Assembly: GCA_930367215.1 (NCBI GenBank) | Contig: OV884060.1 | Location: 11,798,001-11,862,000, forward strand | DNA length: 64,000 nucleotides | Source: Pollenia angustigena | Lineage: Eukaryota > Arthropoda > Insecta > Diptera > Polleniidae | Direction of reading: 5' to 3' | In this document: in pieces, positions 31,421 to 44,689 of the stretch | Layout: each line of letters begins with the position of its first letter | Numbering within the stretch: position 1 is the stretch's first letter | Made by a program: the position numbers and the translations under genes | The notes under the pieces: model-generated | What the model was told of the DNA's origin: nothing | The model's database searches: none | Seen by the model: the letters and a program-made list of their open reading frames with translations, nothing else

Positions 31421-32634
31421 GAGTAGATTAAGAGTTTATGTATATTGTGTGATAGTTCACGGGTTAAATTAGTTTTTATATGTAACCCTTTTTTCTATTT
31501 ATTTAATGGGTGGTTTTAGTTTTATGTTGATAAATAATTTCTTTGAATTTTAAAAATCCCTTTTTTCTTTGTCTAGTCATTTTGTAAACAATACTCTGTA
31601 AATTATCTAAACTGTCTAAATACCCTTTGGACCCTAAAAATACATTTCGCCCTAATGAACAAACATCTTTTTGTGCTTGTGCATCTTTCTTATAAAATTT
31701 TTATAGATTATTTGCTCACACTTGTGTGTGATTATTCAAATTTGATTCTTTTTGTTTTTAGGTAGTTTAGTTGTTTGTATGTTTCCCTAGAACAAACAGA
31801 CGCCTCAGATGTTTGAAATGGTTTCTTATTTGAGAACATTTACGCCTCACTGCTATGGAAAAGTGATCAAGCAGTCATAGAGAGAGGAAAAGTGCTGTCA
31901 CTTTTCGTTACTCAGGTAGTTTTTCCTAATTATCGTCTGGTGTTGAATGTGTGTATATTTTCTAGTATCTTAAATTAACATATTGTTGTTGCATGTTGCA
32001 AGTTGTTGTTATTGTTGGTGTGTTTAATATAATTTAGAAGGTCGTTTTAGTATTTGAATTTGTTGTGTTTTATCTTTTGTTTGCATCTTAATTTTTTCGT
32101 AGTTGTTTTTGTTCCAAACACTTTTCCGTATAAAAGACAATAAAGATTCATTTTAAAACAAAGTACTCGTTCGTAATGCATCTGTCGAATTTTGTTTTGA
32201 GCTGCTGCTGCTGGTTATTTCCAGCAAGTGTAATCCTATACTAAATAATGTTCATTAATGCGTTTTACTATTTAGTTTAGAGAATTAAATATCATAAGTT
32301 TAGTTGTAACACACCTCTGGAACTCGACTTTAGTGTATTGTTTTGCCTCTTACCTCTGGATGAAAGACAGATGGATAGATGACGTTGTTGCGGTTGCTTA
32401 GTTTTAGTTTCTGTGGTGCGATAGATATACATTATTGAAGAACTGAATGAATGAATGTACGAATAAAAGCGTTAGCTTTGTTAGATATTTTGTTTTTAGC
32501 CAAATGTATCTGCATGTATCTTTAAGATTTTCTTGTTTTGTACACCCTTCACCACAGGTGGAAAGTGTATATATAAGTTTGTCATTTCGTTTGTAATTGC
32601 TGCAATATTGATTGTAGACCCTATAAAGTATATC

Positions 32635-33150
32635 AGGCCTGTTCTAAAAATCACGCTTTTTTTGTTTCTCGGTGTGCTTTTGGCATTTACACAGAAACAA
32701 AAAAAAAAAAAAAAACAGAAAAACGGAACACCAAAATAACACACTTGTGCTTTTATAAAGCTGGAGGTCCATAACACGCGTTTTCGCCTCCACGCAGCGC
32801 ATGCTTTTATAACCTTACTTGCGTTCTACGTTTCAAGTTACATGCATCGCTTTTTATGCAGCAGCACAAGTAAAAATAAAATTTAATTTGTCAAAATCAG
32901 CTGATTTGTTCGAACGCTGCTTGTGACGCTTACAAAAGTAGAAAGTAAACCTACTTTTCACCTCAAGGCATCTACGCTTTTGTGCATGTAACTTACTACG
33001 TATAACTACACAGATTCTACTTTTTTGACAGCTGCGTAAACTGCGAAAAAGCGAGTAACGCGTGGTGTGGACCTCCAGCTTAAGGCACATGTGATTTGCA
33101 ATCACGTTGTTTAAATTACAGTGATTTGAAATCAAGTGATTTTCAGAAAG
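32635..33150. mobile_element. GGCCTGTTCT-family MITE split by another MITE
   Basis: Left end AGGCCTGTTCTAAAAATCAC and internal TTTGTTTCTCGGTGTGCTTT match the copy at 10863-11077. The right part resumes after the insert with GTGATTTGAAATCAAGTGAT and an eroded end near 33150. Confidence 0.65.
32759..33080. mobile_element. 322-bp MITE nested in the preceding one, TAA duplication
   Basis: Inverted ends AGCTGGAGGTCCATAACACG versus the inverse of CGTGGTGTGGACCTCCAGCT; TAA at 32756-32758 and 33081-33083. Confidence 0.75.
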
Positions 33151-34840
33151 TTGATTTAACGATGTCCGTTCTTCCATCCGTCAGTAAGTATGTAGAAATT
33201 AATTTTTCGAAAGCCCCAGATATTATGAGGACTAGATTGGTTTAGATTTATAACACAAATACACCGTTTAAGTTTGCTATTGAAATTCAGTCTGCTCGGT
33301 TCATAAATGACTGAGAACTTTTAAAAAAAACCACAAGTGCCTTTAATTTTTAACTATAAAACTCTAATTTTTTATTCATAAACTTTTTTTTAAAGCTTTT
33401 TATAATATACGAACTTTTTTCTTTCACTTTCACCTTAAATAAACTTGGTGGAATGCTGGTAGCGAAAATTAACAGAATTTGTTTATAAGTGATCGAGATA
33501 TATACACAATAGCGCCCTGACCTTATGATCTAGAAGAATGCCATTTCGTGCAGATATTTCTTAGCAAGAGTATTAAACAAATGTGCCAAATCGGTCAATT
33601 ATTTCACCTGGCCCCCATACAAGTTCTTTTCCGAATTAAAGGGTTGGGCACGATAGGGACTACACAAAACAATAAAATTGAGATCAAACATTCTGTACAA
33701 AAGAGATTTTTTAATTTTTGGCTCCGTTAATAAGGATTTTAGAACAGTAGAGTTTATACAATATGAGCTAGGGTATATAAGATTCGGCTTTTTCACTTTT
33801 TCTTATTTTTTGTTTTCGTTTTTTTTTAAAGATATAAAAATGTACGCATTTAAACGTAGTAAGAGTATTGCTTAAAGATGGTTAAATATGATAAAATAGT
33901 TTTAGATTTTATAACGTCATGCTGATAAAAACGTGTTAACATTTTTTTTTAGAAATGTAAGAAAACAATTGCATAGAGAATCTCTGTGTTCAGACAGAAA
34001 AGAAAAAAAACTATTGTCAGACAGATATTCATTCAATCACTTAGTGATAGATGCAATCAATTACAGTGGATTTATGATGTGATGATAATAAAAAGTTCCC
34101 TTATAATCGATTTTAAATAAAAAAGAAAGCCGAAGAAATTGAGTTTTTAAAAATATTAACTTTTTTGCCAGATGAAAATTTTGATAAAAATTAAAGAAAA
34201 TTATTATTGAAAGAATAAGAGTTTAATTCAGGGACCGTAACTGCTATGTTTTTTTCTAAAAAAGTCTAGTATTTTTTTGGTCAACAAATAACTATGGTTT
34301 TTTGACTGATATTTTTTCAGTCAACAATAAAAGTTAAAATTGGACTTGTATGTAAGCACCACTGGTTTCAGCGTACCCAAATAAGGTAAAAACACCATGT
34401 GCCCGGTTGTCTCTTTTCCAATTTGCACAGTGTAATTAATATTTTCTGAGTATCGGAGATTTAGCGCCCCTGGATCATATTCTAAGCACTAAAGTGGAAC
34501 TTTATATAGCATATGTCCGTAAGAAGGTTCCATTCTTCATTTTGTTGAAACCTATTTTAAAATCGGACCGCCAATTCCGGAGATTACCTGTGACAATCGT
34601 ACAACCACAGATGAATATTAAGTTTTTCGTAGCTTAAAAAATTAATGCAGCACATACATATTTCAACTTTAAACTTCGTTTTATTATAATATTTGACCAA
34701 AGGATATCGGTCAAAACTTAACTTTTATTTTTTACTGAAATCTGTCAAATTTAAACTTTTATTTTTGACTTAAAAAAATACAAGTCAAATTTTAAATTTT
34801 ATTTCTGACTGGAAAAATATAAGTCAACCCAGGCAGAAAA
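33151..34840. other. AT-rich DNA without a supported gene
   Basis: No coding frame I would defend. The 34250-34830 stretch holds repeated TTTTTGACT / AGTCAA blocks in both orientations that recur at 35480-35630, perhaps the ends of a decayed element around the 35.2-kb array. Confidence 0.4.
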
Positions 34841-35149
34841 AGACAATCACCACGACGCTGTGCCGACGTTGCAGGGGGTACTATCAACATCGATACAACG
34901 TACAGTTTACCAAATTTACAATGTTGTCACAATATTAAAATTATAACGCCAAATGTGCGTCTTCCGACTCTTCTTTTACAATGTTGGATTCACGAATTTA
35001 CAACGTGGTCACAACCGTCTTCCGACTCTTATTTTCAATATTGTTACAAATATAAATTCGCTAAATAAACAAGCAAAAATGTTTATACCTTTTTTCTAAC
35101 ATAAAATAGTTTTTGTGTTTTCATTTTAATACGACACTTTTTAATTAAT

Positions 35150-35480
35150 AAGACTAAATTTTTCTCTATACAGCGCTGTAGCGGTACAGAATTATTATAA
35201 ACACGGTATTAGGAAATAAAGGTTTAATTCTTGTATATAGAGTGTTGTAGCGGTAAGTTTTATGGTAAATACGACTTTAAAAAACTAAAGTCGTATATTT
35301 GTATTTAGGGTGTTGTACCGGTGTTGAATCTTATTTAAAAACGGTATTAAAAAACTAAGGTTGTAATTTTGTATCTACAGTGCTGTGATGGTACCATATT
35401 ATTGGTAGAGTCACATTTTTGTTTTTACAGGGTTGTGGCGGTACATAATATTTAGAAGAGTCGTATTTTCTGACTGGGAA
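35150..35480. repeat. Tandem array of about five units of 60-75 bp
   Basis: Units share a TGTATATAGAGTGTTGTAGC-like core (CAGCGCTGTAGCGGTA, GTGTTGTAGCGGTA, GTGTTGTACCGGTG, GTGCTGTGATGGTA, GGGTTGTGGCGGTA) followed by AT-rich DNA with ACGGTATTA or AGTCGTAT. No coding potential. Confidence 0.65.
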
Positions 35481-35685
35481 GTTTTGACTCAAAAAATATC
35501 AGTTAAAATATAACAGTTATTTTTTGACTTTTTTGAAAAAAATAAAAGTATTTTATTTCTTGGCTAATATCCATCACAATGTTATACACAAATAACGTAT
35601 AGACAAATTCTTTCTGTCTGACTTTTTGAACTGAAATTTTGATAATAGCTGTTATTTTCGATACCTAGTTTAATTTTTTAATAAC

Positions 35686-35846
35686 CACAAGCAATTTGTT
35701 TTTGTAAAATCATTGTAAAATGTCAAATCCAGAAACAAAACCAAACAGAAACAAATAAAATTAACAAAATGTTGACATCCAACAATTACAAAGCTAAAAA
35801 AGCTATCAGCTGGGCTTTTAAGATCACCTGTAATGAATTCACCTTG
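35686..35846. mobile_element. Left-truncated, uninterrupted copy of the CAAGGCGAATTC MITE
   Basis: Matches the outer element of AGPS intron 4: TTTTTGTAAAATCATTGTAA, TGACATCCAACAATT, ATCAGCTGGGCTTTTAAGAT and the end GAATTCACCTTG. Confidence 0.65.
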
Positions 35847-36354
35847 TTTAATTCGCATTTTTTTTGATGTATTTAAAATACAAAATATATTTAAGTCGTG
35901 TCTTTAAAATACAAAATATTTTTTATACACGACTAAAATTTATTTAAAATACAAAATACATTTGAATAGTGTATTTCGGACTAAAAAGTTACTTTGTTAT
36001 CCCCCTTGTAGTGGATTTTTATCTTTTTAAAATAAGGCCTATCAACTCCCGAAATCAGTTGGAGCAAGTTTGTGTGTGGAATAGGGTCGGCAGAAACACC
36101 CCATTATTTAAATTTTTTAATGGTGGCTAATGTCTTACTTCGGAGCACAAAAATATACAACGTTATTTCATAGTGCATCGCCTCAAGGCGTGCTGTGATA
36201 ATGCAGACATTTAATCCATACAAGATACAGGGTAAGTCTAAACATCAGCGGTAGTCAGAGTCTCGTTTGTTCTTTAACAAGAAACACCAAGTCCAAGTTA
36301 CGTGCTGGATAAAAGGTGAAATTGACATTTGAAAAGGACTGCATATTTACGTTC

Positions 36355-36637
36355 ATATGTACATATCGAGCCCTAATAGCAAAAATGATGTAACCAACAA
36401 AAATAAAATTTTACAGGAGAGTGGTTTTTTTATTTTATTTCATATAAATTTTGTATGAAATTTGTCGGTTACCTCTAAATTGTTCTTGCTATAAAAACGT
36501 AACGGTGCCTTATGTGACCACGACATTTTAGGAGATGATGCAAGTGTTGCCAATAAAGTCATTTATTAAAAAAAACTAAAATTGAAAATGATGTCGGTTA
36601 CATACTTTTTGCTATTAGGGCTCGATATGTACATATA
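36355..36637. mobile_element. About 280-bp MITE with about 45-bp inverted ends
   Basis: Left ATATGTACATATCGAGCCCT then AATAGCAAAAA; right TTTTTGCTATT then AGGGCTCGATATGTACATAT. GGTTACAT pairs with ATGTAACC further in. The duplication is not clear because the ends are palindromic. Confidence 0.75.
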
Positions 36638-36878
36638 AGTACATATGAGGACATTTGCATTCGTTTCACTTTCCCCATAGCTTCTCATTGAACCCTAATA
36701 TAGATCTTTACTTTTTTTAAATAATTATTTGGTACACAACAAAATAATTGTGATAATAAAATAAACTAAGTTAATAATCAATTAAATACAATTATTTTGA
36801 CATATAAATTAATAATCATTGAGAAATATTTTCCAATAAATCAACTTAATTTTCTTTGCATCAATGTTCATTGATTTG

Positions 36879-38160
36879 CAGTGTTGCCACTTTGTGGGTA
36901 ATTACCCGAATTTGGTATAATTTTTACGGTCGTGGGTAGAGCGTGGGTAATTTCTCTTAGGTGTAATTTGAAATTCTAACTTCAGATACCTAAATAAAAT
37001 TAAGATTAGATTTCAGTGATGACATTTATTTCTTTTTCAATATTGTTGCTAAGAAATGCACAGCCTTCTAAACCAAAGTCTCGGTTTCTTTTTAAGAAAC
37101 GACTTCAATTATTAAACATACATATATTTTCAAATGTTTGGTAATGAATGTCGCAAGATGGACCCTTAGATTTGGATAAAGATTCCTATCATAGTGATTT
37201 AGAACCTGAAGTTTATTGAAAAAAGTTATTGAAACTTGCCTGGGGGAAGATACGTTTCCAATATTGCAACATATAATTAATTTTATTAATTTAAAGGTAT
37301 TTTTTAAGACCATGAAACTTAAAATAGTAGACAACACAAAAAAAAAATTAATTTTAATCGCAGATTGATACACGGCATTACCATTTGAAACTGATTTAAA
37401 ACAAATAGACACCGCGCCTGTCCTTGACGAAACGCATTGCAGACGTCCAATTTTGTTTCTCTTTTTCGAATAAAATGAACAATGTTGACCTCCAAGACAC
37501 CGATTGTTGCTGGTTTATCAGCATTAACCACTGACTTCACAACCCTACGGAAAACAATCAATAAGTGTCACATCGCACGGCCTTGAAGTCTTATTGACAG
37601 TTTATTTTCTCTAAATCAACACATCGCCTTCATTTGTGAAAAAAAGTTGCGTCATTTAAGTCACCTTTAAGTTGCGAAAATCGATGGCTAATTTTCAAAG
37701 TATATTTGGATAATTTGTTGGCTTTGTTCAAGCCTGAATCTATTCATGATGATATGCCTGATCAAAAAGTGAAAACCGTATGACAGTTCGTTTGATAGCT
37801 AACCTTTCGTAAGCTCTATGGGGCTAAAAAGCATCCATGATAAAGCAATGACAAGGAACATTTTAAACCTTCCCAAGATATATCAACCAAATGTGGAAGT
37901 AAAACTCATTATTTTAGCAGTTTTATTTTATGTTTTATTAATTTTTTTTAAGTCTTTAATGTTATTTTTTGTTATTTTAAATAAAATTAACAGTTTGACT
38001 AATATTGATCTTGTTTTAATGAGTTTGTTGTGTTTTGCTTCTTTGTAAATGTTTTTTTATTAAATAAAACTTAAATTTTATATCAGGTGTAATTTCATTT
38101 AAATTGGGTAATTTTGCTTCATCTCAAGTGTAATTTTGAATCTTGCTGGTGGTAACACTG
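36879..38160. mobile_element. hAT-like element (1.28 kb) with perfect 8-bp duplication
   Basis: Ends CAGTGTTGCCAC and GGTGGTAACACTG; TTGATTTG is repeated exactly at 36871-36878 and 38161-38168. GGGTAATTACCC and GGGTAATTTTGC lie just inside the ends. The interior has short broken frames on both strands (for example 37319-37561, minus) but no transposase block I can name. Confidence 0.8.
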
Positions 38161-38443
38161 TTGATTTGTTTTATAGTGTTGTTCTCTTTTAGCAACATGT
38201 TGCAATGCAATTCTAGCAGCATGTTTAGTTAGCATTTGTTTAAACTCTCTTGTTTAAAAACACTTTTGCAAATTTTTAGTGTAGCATACGTTGTGTTGTT
38301 GGAAAAATAAGAAAAAAATCGTGTATGTTTATTTTTGTATTTGTAGCTACTAAGCCTAATATCTTTTAACCCATTAGGGGAAGTATAAGGTGCTGTCTGA
38401 AACAAATTTGAAGATATATATTAACATTAATAACAACTATGTA

Positions 38444-39935
38444 CAGTTAGGGACAAAATTGTTCACAAATTTAGCGTTATTGGCAAAATAGGCTATAAAT
38501 TTTTTTTTATTTATAACTATTTAAAATTTTTTAACTATATGAAAAGTAGAACATTTCAAGAACTCAAAAATAAAAACTTTTCCAAAAAATATATGTTCAT
38601 AATATTTTACACGGTATCAGTATTGACTTCTGGATGTGAACAATTATGACCCTAGTTAGAGATTATTGTTGTATTTGGGTCCTAGCGTTTGGTATGTTGT
38701 CCATTTGCTCTTTTAAGCTGCCTTAATCTTTTTTTCCATTCTTTTACAAGAGTTCTTAGCAGTTTTGGCTCTTTTTTTCCAAGCTTAAAAGGCAAGCTCG
38801 CTAAGCTTATATCCAGTGTTAGGCGGGTTCCTCTGAGCAAAAAAAAAGTGGTGTTTTGGAAAGGACCAAAGGTACTCAAGTGGCTACTACTCTGGCGACT
38901 AATTAGGTACAATTATTTTCGAGTTTTTATTTTTTTCAAACTAACTTTTAGGTATTTCTGAAGTATGCTTAATATTGTTGTCCTGCATAATGATATCACC
39001 CTGTCGTGATTCTTAGCCGAATATGGCTTATCTTATAATCAACGGGTCTTTAATGATGATTATGTAGTGCTTGGCACACATTTGACTTCTGAATTAGCGG
39101 AGTGTTCGAAGCTGGTTCCCGCGAAAACAATCTCATGTCATTTATGAGATCATCAAAATTTTAACATTTGGAATTATTTCACTCTTTTACGCTAACACTT
39201 TTACGCCAGCCATGTTAACTCCGGTCCGCCTGCCTGCAATCCCATAATTTTTGTCCGATCTAAGCATGTTACACGAATTAAATCTTTAAAACTGAATTTT
39301 TCTTACTTTTTTTGCAAACTTCAGCCGTTTTCAGCTTTTAATTTTGCTAAAAGATGGGTTGTCGCTCTTTATTCTAGCTACTAACCTACTAGAACTTAAG
39401 CAACTTCGTATGATTTTAGCGCTTACATCTAAATTGTACTCTATGCTCAGTATTTGCCGTACCTTAATAGCTATACTGACAACACCAGTAACAATAAGTC
39501 GCTTTGATTCGCGAAAATCATTTGGCTAAAGTTTTTTTTGGGCGACCAGCTTTGTTGCTTTTGGTATCCAAACTACACTTTTTTTTATTTAACATTCAAA
39601 TCTCTCTGAATTGTTGTATTTTGTGTGATCTTGCGATGTGAGACTTCTTTTTATAAATTTTTCAAAATGCTTTGTTTTAAAATTGCCGCTTCTGACTTAC
39701 AGTTCTTGAAGAAAGTAGGCAAAATTTAACTGCTCGAATTTTTTTCAAATTTTAAAAATATTTAATATTAATGAATTAATTGACTCGGTACTTTTGAAAA
39801 TAAGTTTACATAGTATTATTTTAAAATGTAGAAACCCATACAATAGTTTTTGAAAGTTTCCAAGTTGAAACTTTAATAGTTTTCATGATAAACATAAATG
39901 TTTTATAATTTCGTGAACAATTTTGTCCCTAACTG
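38444..39935 (-). mobile_element. Full-length degenerate Tc1/mariner element (1.49 kb), TA target
   Basis: Inverted ends CAGTTAGGGACAAAATTGTT / AACAATTTTGTCCCTAACTG, flanked by TA. Minus-strand transposase is broken by stops and shifts but keeps recognisable pieces: 'NLDVSAKIIRSCLSSSRLVA' and 'RIKSDNPSF' (second helix-turn-helix, about 39360-39530) and the C-terminal 'RTLVKEWKKRLRQLKRANGQ' (about 38690-38780). Size and TA target fit Tc1. Inactive. Confidence 0.8.
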
Positions 39936-42900
39936 TATATATTGTATCTTTTTGGAAACTTTATAAAAATCAAATAGATTTTATGTTTTTCAAGTGCAGT
40001 TATTAGGGTGGCACAATGGTGCCGCTTGGTAAAATAATGGTAAATAATAAAATTATTTTTTAAAAGTAGATAGACATTAAAGGCAAGATGCCAAAACTCG
40101 TTTAAAAATATTTCTACTAAAATTAAAAAAAAAAAAAAAAATGTTTTTAGTGTCTTAAACAAAGTTTTATCTCCTCTTAGAGGGTTAATAGTATACCTTA
40201 ATTGTATCTAACAATATGCCATGCTTTAACAACCTAAGTGAGCTTAACAAATACTTTGTGTCAAACAGTCTTGTGTAAACATTTGTCGAGTTAAAACCGA
40301 TTTCTAGTAAATATTTTTATACCAAAAAACTTTTATACTAAAAAATTTTATACTGACAACTTTAATCACTAATTCAAAGTTTTTCTTTAGATTTTTAAAA
40401 AAAAGATTTAAATTTACGGAAACATTTTCTATTAACCAAACAAATATTTGCATTCGAAGTTTTGCAAAAGAAATTCTTAGTTTATTTATAAAACCAAAAA
40501 TGCAATTGCAAATGTATCTTGTATCTTGAACTTGTCTCTACGATAGATATTTTACAAACAGTAAATATTTTTGCTCCGATTTACTCAATTTCAAAAGTGT
40601 TTGTATGTTTGAAAAGGTGGTTGGTTAATTGTGTTTGTGTGCATCTCTGGCTGCGTAAAAGATTTTGTTTTTTTTTTGTTTTGGTATCTGCCGGTTTTTC
40701 TGAGAAACAAAATGTGCATTAAAAATGTTTAGTTGAAAATAAAACGTCGTGCTTGCAACAACTCGTTTCTTTAACACGCAAACTTAACTAAATTACTAAA
40801 GTGTTAGTGCAAAATGGGCTAGATTCTTTTTTGGAAATAAAAAAAAAAAAAAATTATAACAAAATTTAATTATGTATAAATAATAAAAAAAATCTTTAAA
40901 ATTTTGAAAAAAATATTAAAACGTTTTATTAAAAAAATTAATTTTAATAAATGTTTTTTAATCATTTGGTTTAAGTATAAAATAATTCTAAATAACAATT
41001 TTAATTTAACCAAAATTGTTTTTGCATCCTAAATATTAGTGTTTGTGCTTGTGTGTGTTTGTTTGTGACAGTGCCTAAGTTGAAGTCAAAATTCTTTAAA
41101 CAGGTGCGTTTCGTTTTTTTTTGCTGTTGTTGCAATTTTTGTGTATTTTTCCACATTTAATTACAATTTTTTTTAGACAATGTTTAATTTACTATTAATT
41201 ACCGTATACTCGTATTAAAGTTTAAATAAAAACGATGCATGTTTATTAACCCTAAAGGGACTCAAGTACTCAGATTGAAACAGAAAGTGATCTTTGAAAA
41301 AAAATCGATTATAGATAAAATGAAAAGGGTTCTTTTAGGTCAAATAAGATTACATAACATTTTAAGATCAAAGCTAAAATTGCTCTATTAAATGTTACAC
41401 AAAGCTTAAATAGTCTTTGTAAACTTTGGCTTATTCTAAATAGTTGTGCGGCTTGGTTAAAGCAAAATGTTTCCGTATTTAACATAATTTTACTAAATAC
41501 GAACAAATATAATAAAATCAAGAAATTATTCTTAATTTTCGTGTAGGAATGATCCGCATCTCAGGCCAAAATCTTCCACAAGTTGTGAGAAAATCAGACC
41601 TTGAGTTGGATTTCAGGATCTTCCTTTCCACAACTTTGGGTTGTAAGCCACAACCAAAACGTGATCCCCGAAAGTGTCACCAGGAGCTACTGACTCCTGT
41701 GGTACAAGGTAGGAAATTTTCATCCGTGATCCCAAAAAATCTGTTAATTTTGGAAGGTGAAATATCCTTAGGATGATTTACGAACAACTGGGTGAAGGTC
41801 CCATTTGCAGCCGTTATTAAGCATAGCTCACGTAGGCCCTCTAATTAGTTCTTTTACCATTACCATGTGTCTTACACATGTCCTATATTACATGACAGCC
41901 AATATTATTTCTCACATTAAGGCTTAAATTAAACTTTGAACATATCTAGAACTTAAGCTAAAATTCAACTACATAAAAATCCACAATTAATGCTAAAGTT
42001 GGACTACAAAAAGAATCCCTACTAAAGCTAAGATTATAGATAGAAAATAAAATCGAGCTTCTTAGATATAAGCTGAAATTAAAGTACTATAACATTAAAC
42101 TTAACTGTATTATATATTCCAAAAATAGGATTCACACAACGCTCGATTCAGATCAAGTCAGACCTTTTAGGGTTAACTATAGCGTTAAGCAGTTCACTTG
42201 TGTAAGTACTGTTTTAATTTTCAAACCGTTAATTGCATTTTTTGTTGTTGTTTTATATTTTTGTTACACATGCGGTATTTTTAAATACTAAAACCAAATT
42301 CTATAGAAAAGTTTTAAGTTGGGTACAGGTGTTTAAATCAGTCAACTCGAGTAACTAACTTCCATACTGTGAATGTTTGAAAATGATCTGAAAAAAACAA
42401 CCACTTTTTGTTAAAAGCTTTTCGTATTAGTTAATTTTAACATTTTGTTTTAGAATTTAATGGTCTTTTGTTTTAGATTTTAAATAGATTCCAAACCCAC
42501 ATATGATGTCAAACAAAATTTGTTTTATTACATTTCATTCATTCAAAATTATAAAACTACTATTTGAAATAAAATTAAAAAATTTCTATAAGTGTATTTA
42601 AAATAAAGTTTTTGTTCTAATTTCAGTTTCGTTTCCCTTTAAATTTTTTTTTGTATTATTTTTTTTTCAAACATGTCATGAGAAAATCTTAATAAAACAG
42701 ATAAATTAAATATAAATTTGGGACAGGTGGGTTTTTTTTGGTTTTAAAAATAAAGCAGATGGTTTTTTTAAATGTTTTGAAAAAAAGAAACAGCAGACAT
42801 TTTAAAAGGCTTGTTAACCTGGTCCTTAATTTGTTTACTTTATTATACGTTTTTTTTTGTAGTTGTTAACAGCTGAAAATTTTAGAATAAAATAAGGAAT

Positions 42901-44640
42901 TTTATTGAAGATTCTATTGGCTCTATTATTATCATTTATTCTATTTTAATCCTGAAAAGAGCATATGACCACAAAATTCCTGCTTAAGCCTTATACATAG
43001 ATATAATTCTGTCTGGGTGGCACTTCCAGTTTAGTTATGCATCGTAAGCGCATTTTGAATAGGAAGCCCACACTGACCCATCTATCACCTGTGGTTTTAC
43101 AAGAGAAGATAAATCTGCAACCATCTGAGATAGCGATTTTGCTCAAGTTGGCCACGTTTGTTTTTTTAAACTCCCAACATAGTTTTAAAAGTTTGGAGAG
43201 TTCTAAAAGTGTCCGAACATTCAATTTTCCGATTTCTGATCCATATTTCATGCAAAAAGTCGCCATTCTTTAATCATTTTCGAATTAGGGTGACCAGATA
43301 ATTGGTCTGCCACAACCGAACCTGATACTAGGAATGCTAGCTGAACTTTCAGGCCCATTCCAATTTTGGAAGAATCTTTCTCTCAAATACACCCAAAACT
43401 GCTTCATTTGCTTTCGCAAGTACCCATGGTTTCGGAAACACAGGAAGAATAATTTTGTTGTAAAGTGTAATTTTTGTCTTTGGAGAGAGGCCTTTGTTCT
43501 TAATTGAAGAAGCCGTTGATGCATTAAAAAACTATTGCCCAACTCGCAAGCTATGCCGTATTGCTTATCGTAAAAAAAATACAACATTTGCTTATGCACT
43601 TGTGAATAGACAAATAAATTTGTTGTATCACATTGTAAAAAATGGAAAATATCAATTCAATGAACATTGTCAATTCACTTTGAGTAAAGTATTGAAAAAA
43701 AACAAATATTTGTTTTTTTATTATGTACATATGCGAAGGAAATTTTCGTTTCGATATTGTGGGCCAGGCTGTATATTGAAATAAATCAAAATTTTAATAA
43801 TTATTCAGAAAATTTAAATTTGTGGTGGTAGTTATCACATTCTAAAAAGATTTTTATAAATACACCAAACAAATCAAACATTTCCATTTTTAAAACATAT
43901 AAAAATCAATCGTATAATGAAACAACACTTTTGTATACAAATTAACAACAAAAAATATTTTATATTTGGGGGATCCACAATAATAACATGAAAAATACGA
44001 CTGTTGTGAACAACCCCTCATAAATTAGTGTGCTATTTTAAATTTAAATCAGCTGATTTAAAACAAATATAAAAAAATAATTATGTTCCTTAAATCAAAA
44101 TATTTTTTAATTCTAATCCATGAATTAATAAATAAAATTAGATCTTTCCTGACTATTTTCCATTTTTCAGACGCAAACCACAAATAAATTTTATTTTGTT
44201 TGTTTACCAAACATCAGAGTCCTAAGCCGGTCTAATTTGACGCCGCAAGTGTTTTGTTTCAGCCGCTCAGCGCAGGTTTCTTCCGATTAAATACGACAGC
44301 ACAATAAACATAGCAAGCAAAGGTTTATTAATTTAAGACACTTTTTGTTTACAAAGCAACAACAATATTTTTAAACCATTGTAAAATGTTAGAACATTAT
44401 GACAATACAACATGATAGCATACCTTGTGAATACCCCAATTGTATAATTAGACGATTATACAACGAATACGACGTTACGACGAGCTTCTGAATTACACCT
44501 CAATCGGAGTGGAAAAACTGTGACGAAAATTAGTTTCAGCGCATGCAGAAGTGTATTGATGTTAATGGAGAATACTTCCAAAAGCAACAAAGATATTTTC
44601 CATAATAAATAACTATATTTTCATTATGACAAAAATCCAC
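39936..44640. other. Intergenic DNA, no supported gene; two less AT-rich islands
   Basis: Mostly AT-rich with poly-A/T tracts. Two islands (about 41545-41850 and 42990-43520) have higher GC and short open frames on both strands, resembling old transposon coding debris, but I cannot assign a family. Confidence 0.4.
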
Positions 44641-44689
44641 AATTGAAACTAATACTTGACCTTACAAATTTTAACTTTATTAATTTTCC

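Noticed and set aside
43285..43599. Minus-strand 104-codon frame ending IRFGCGRPIIWSP
   Set aside because: It looks like old transposon debris but I could not match it to an integrase or transposase, so no family is claimed.
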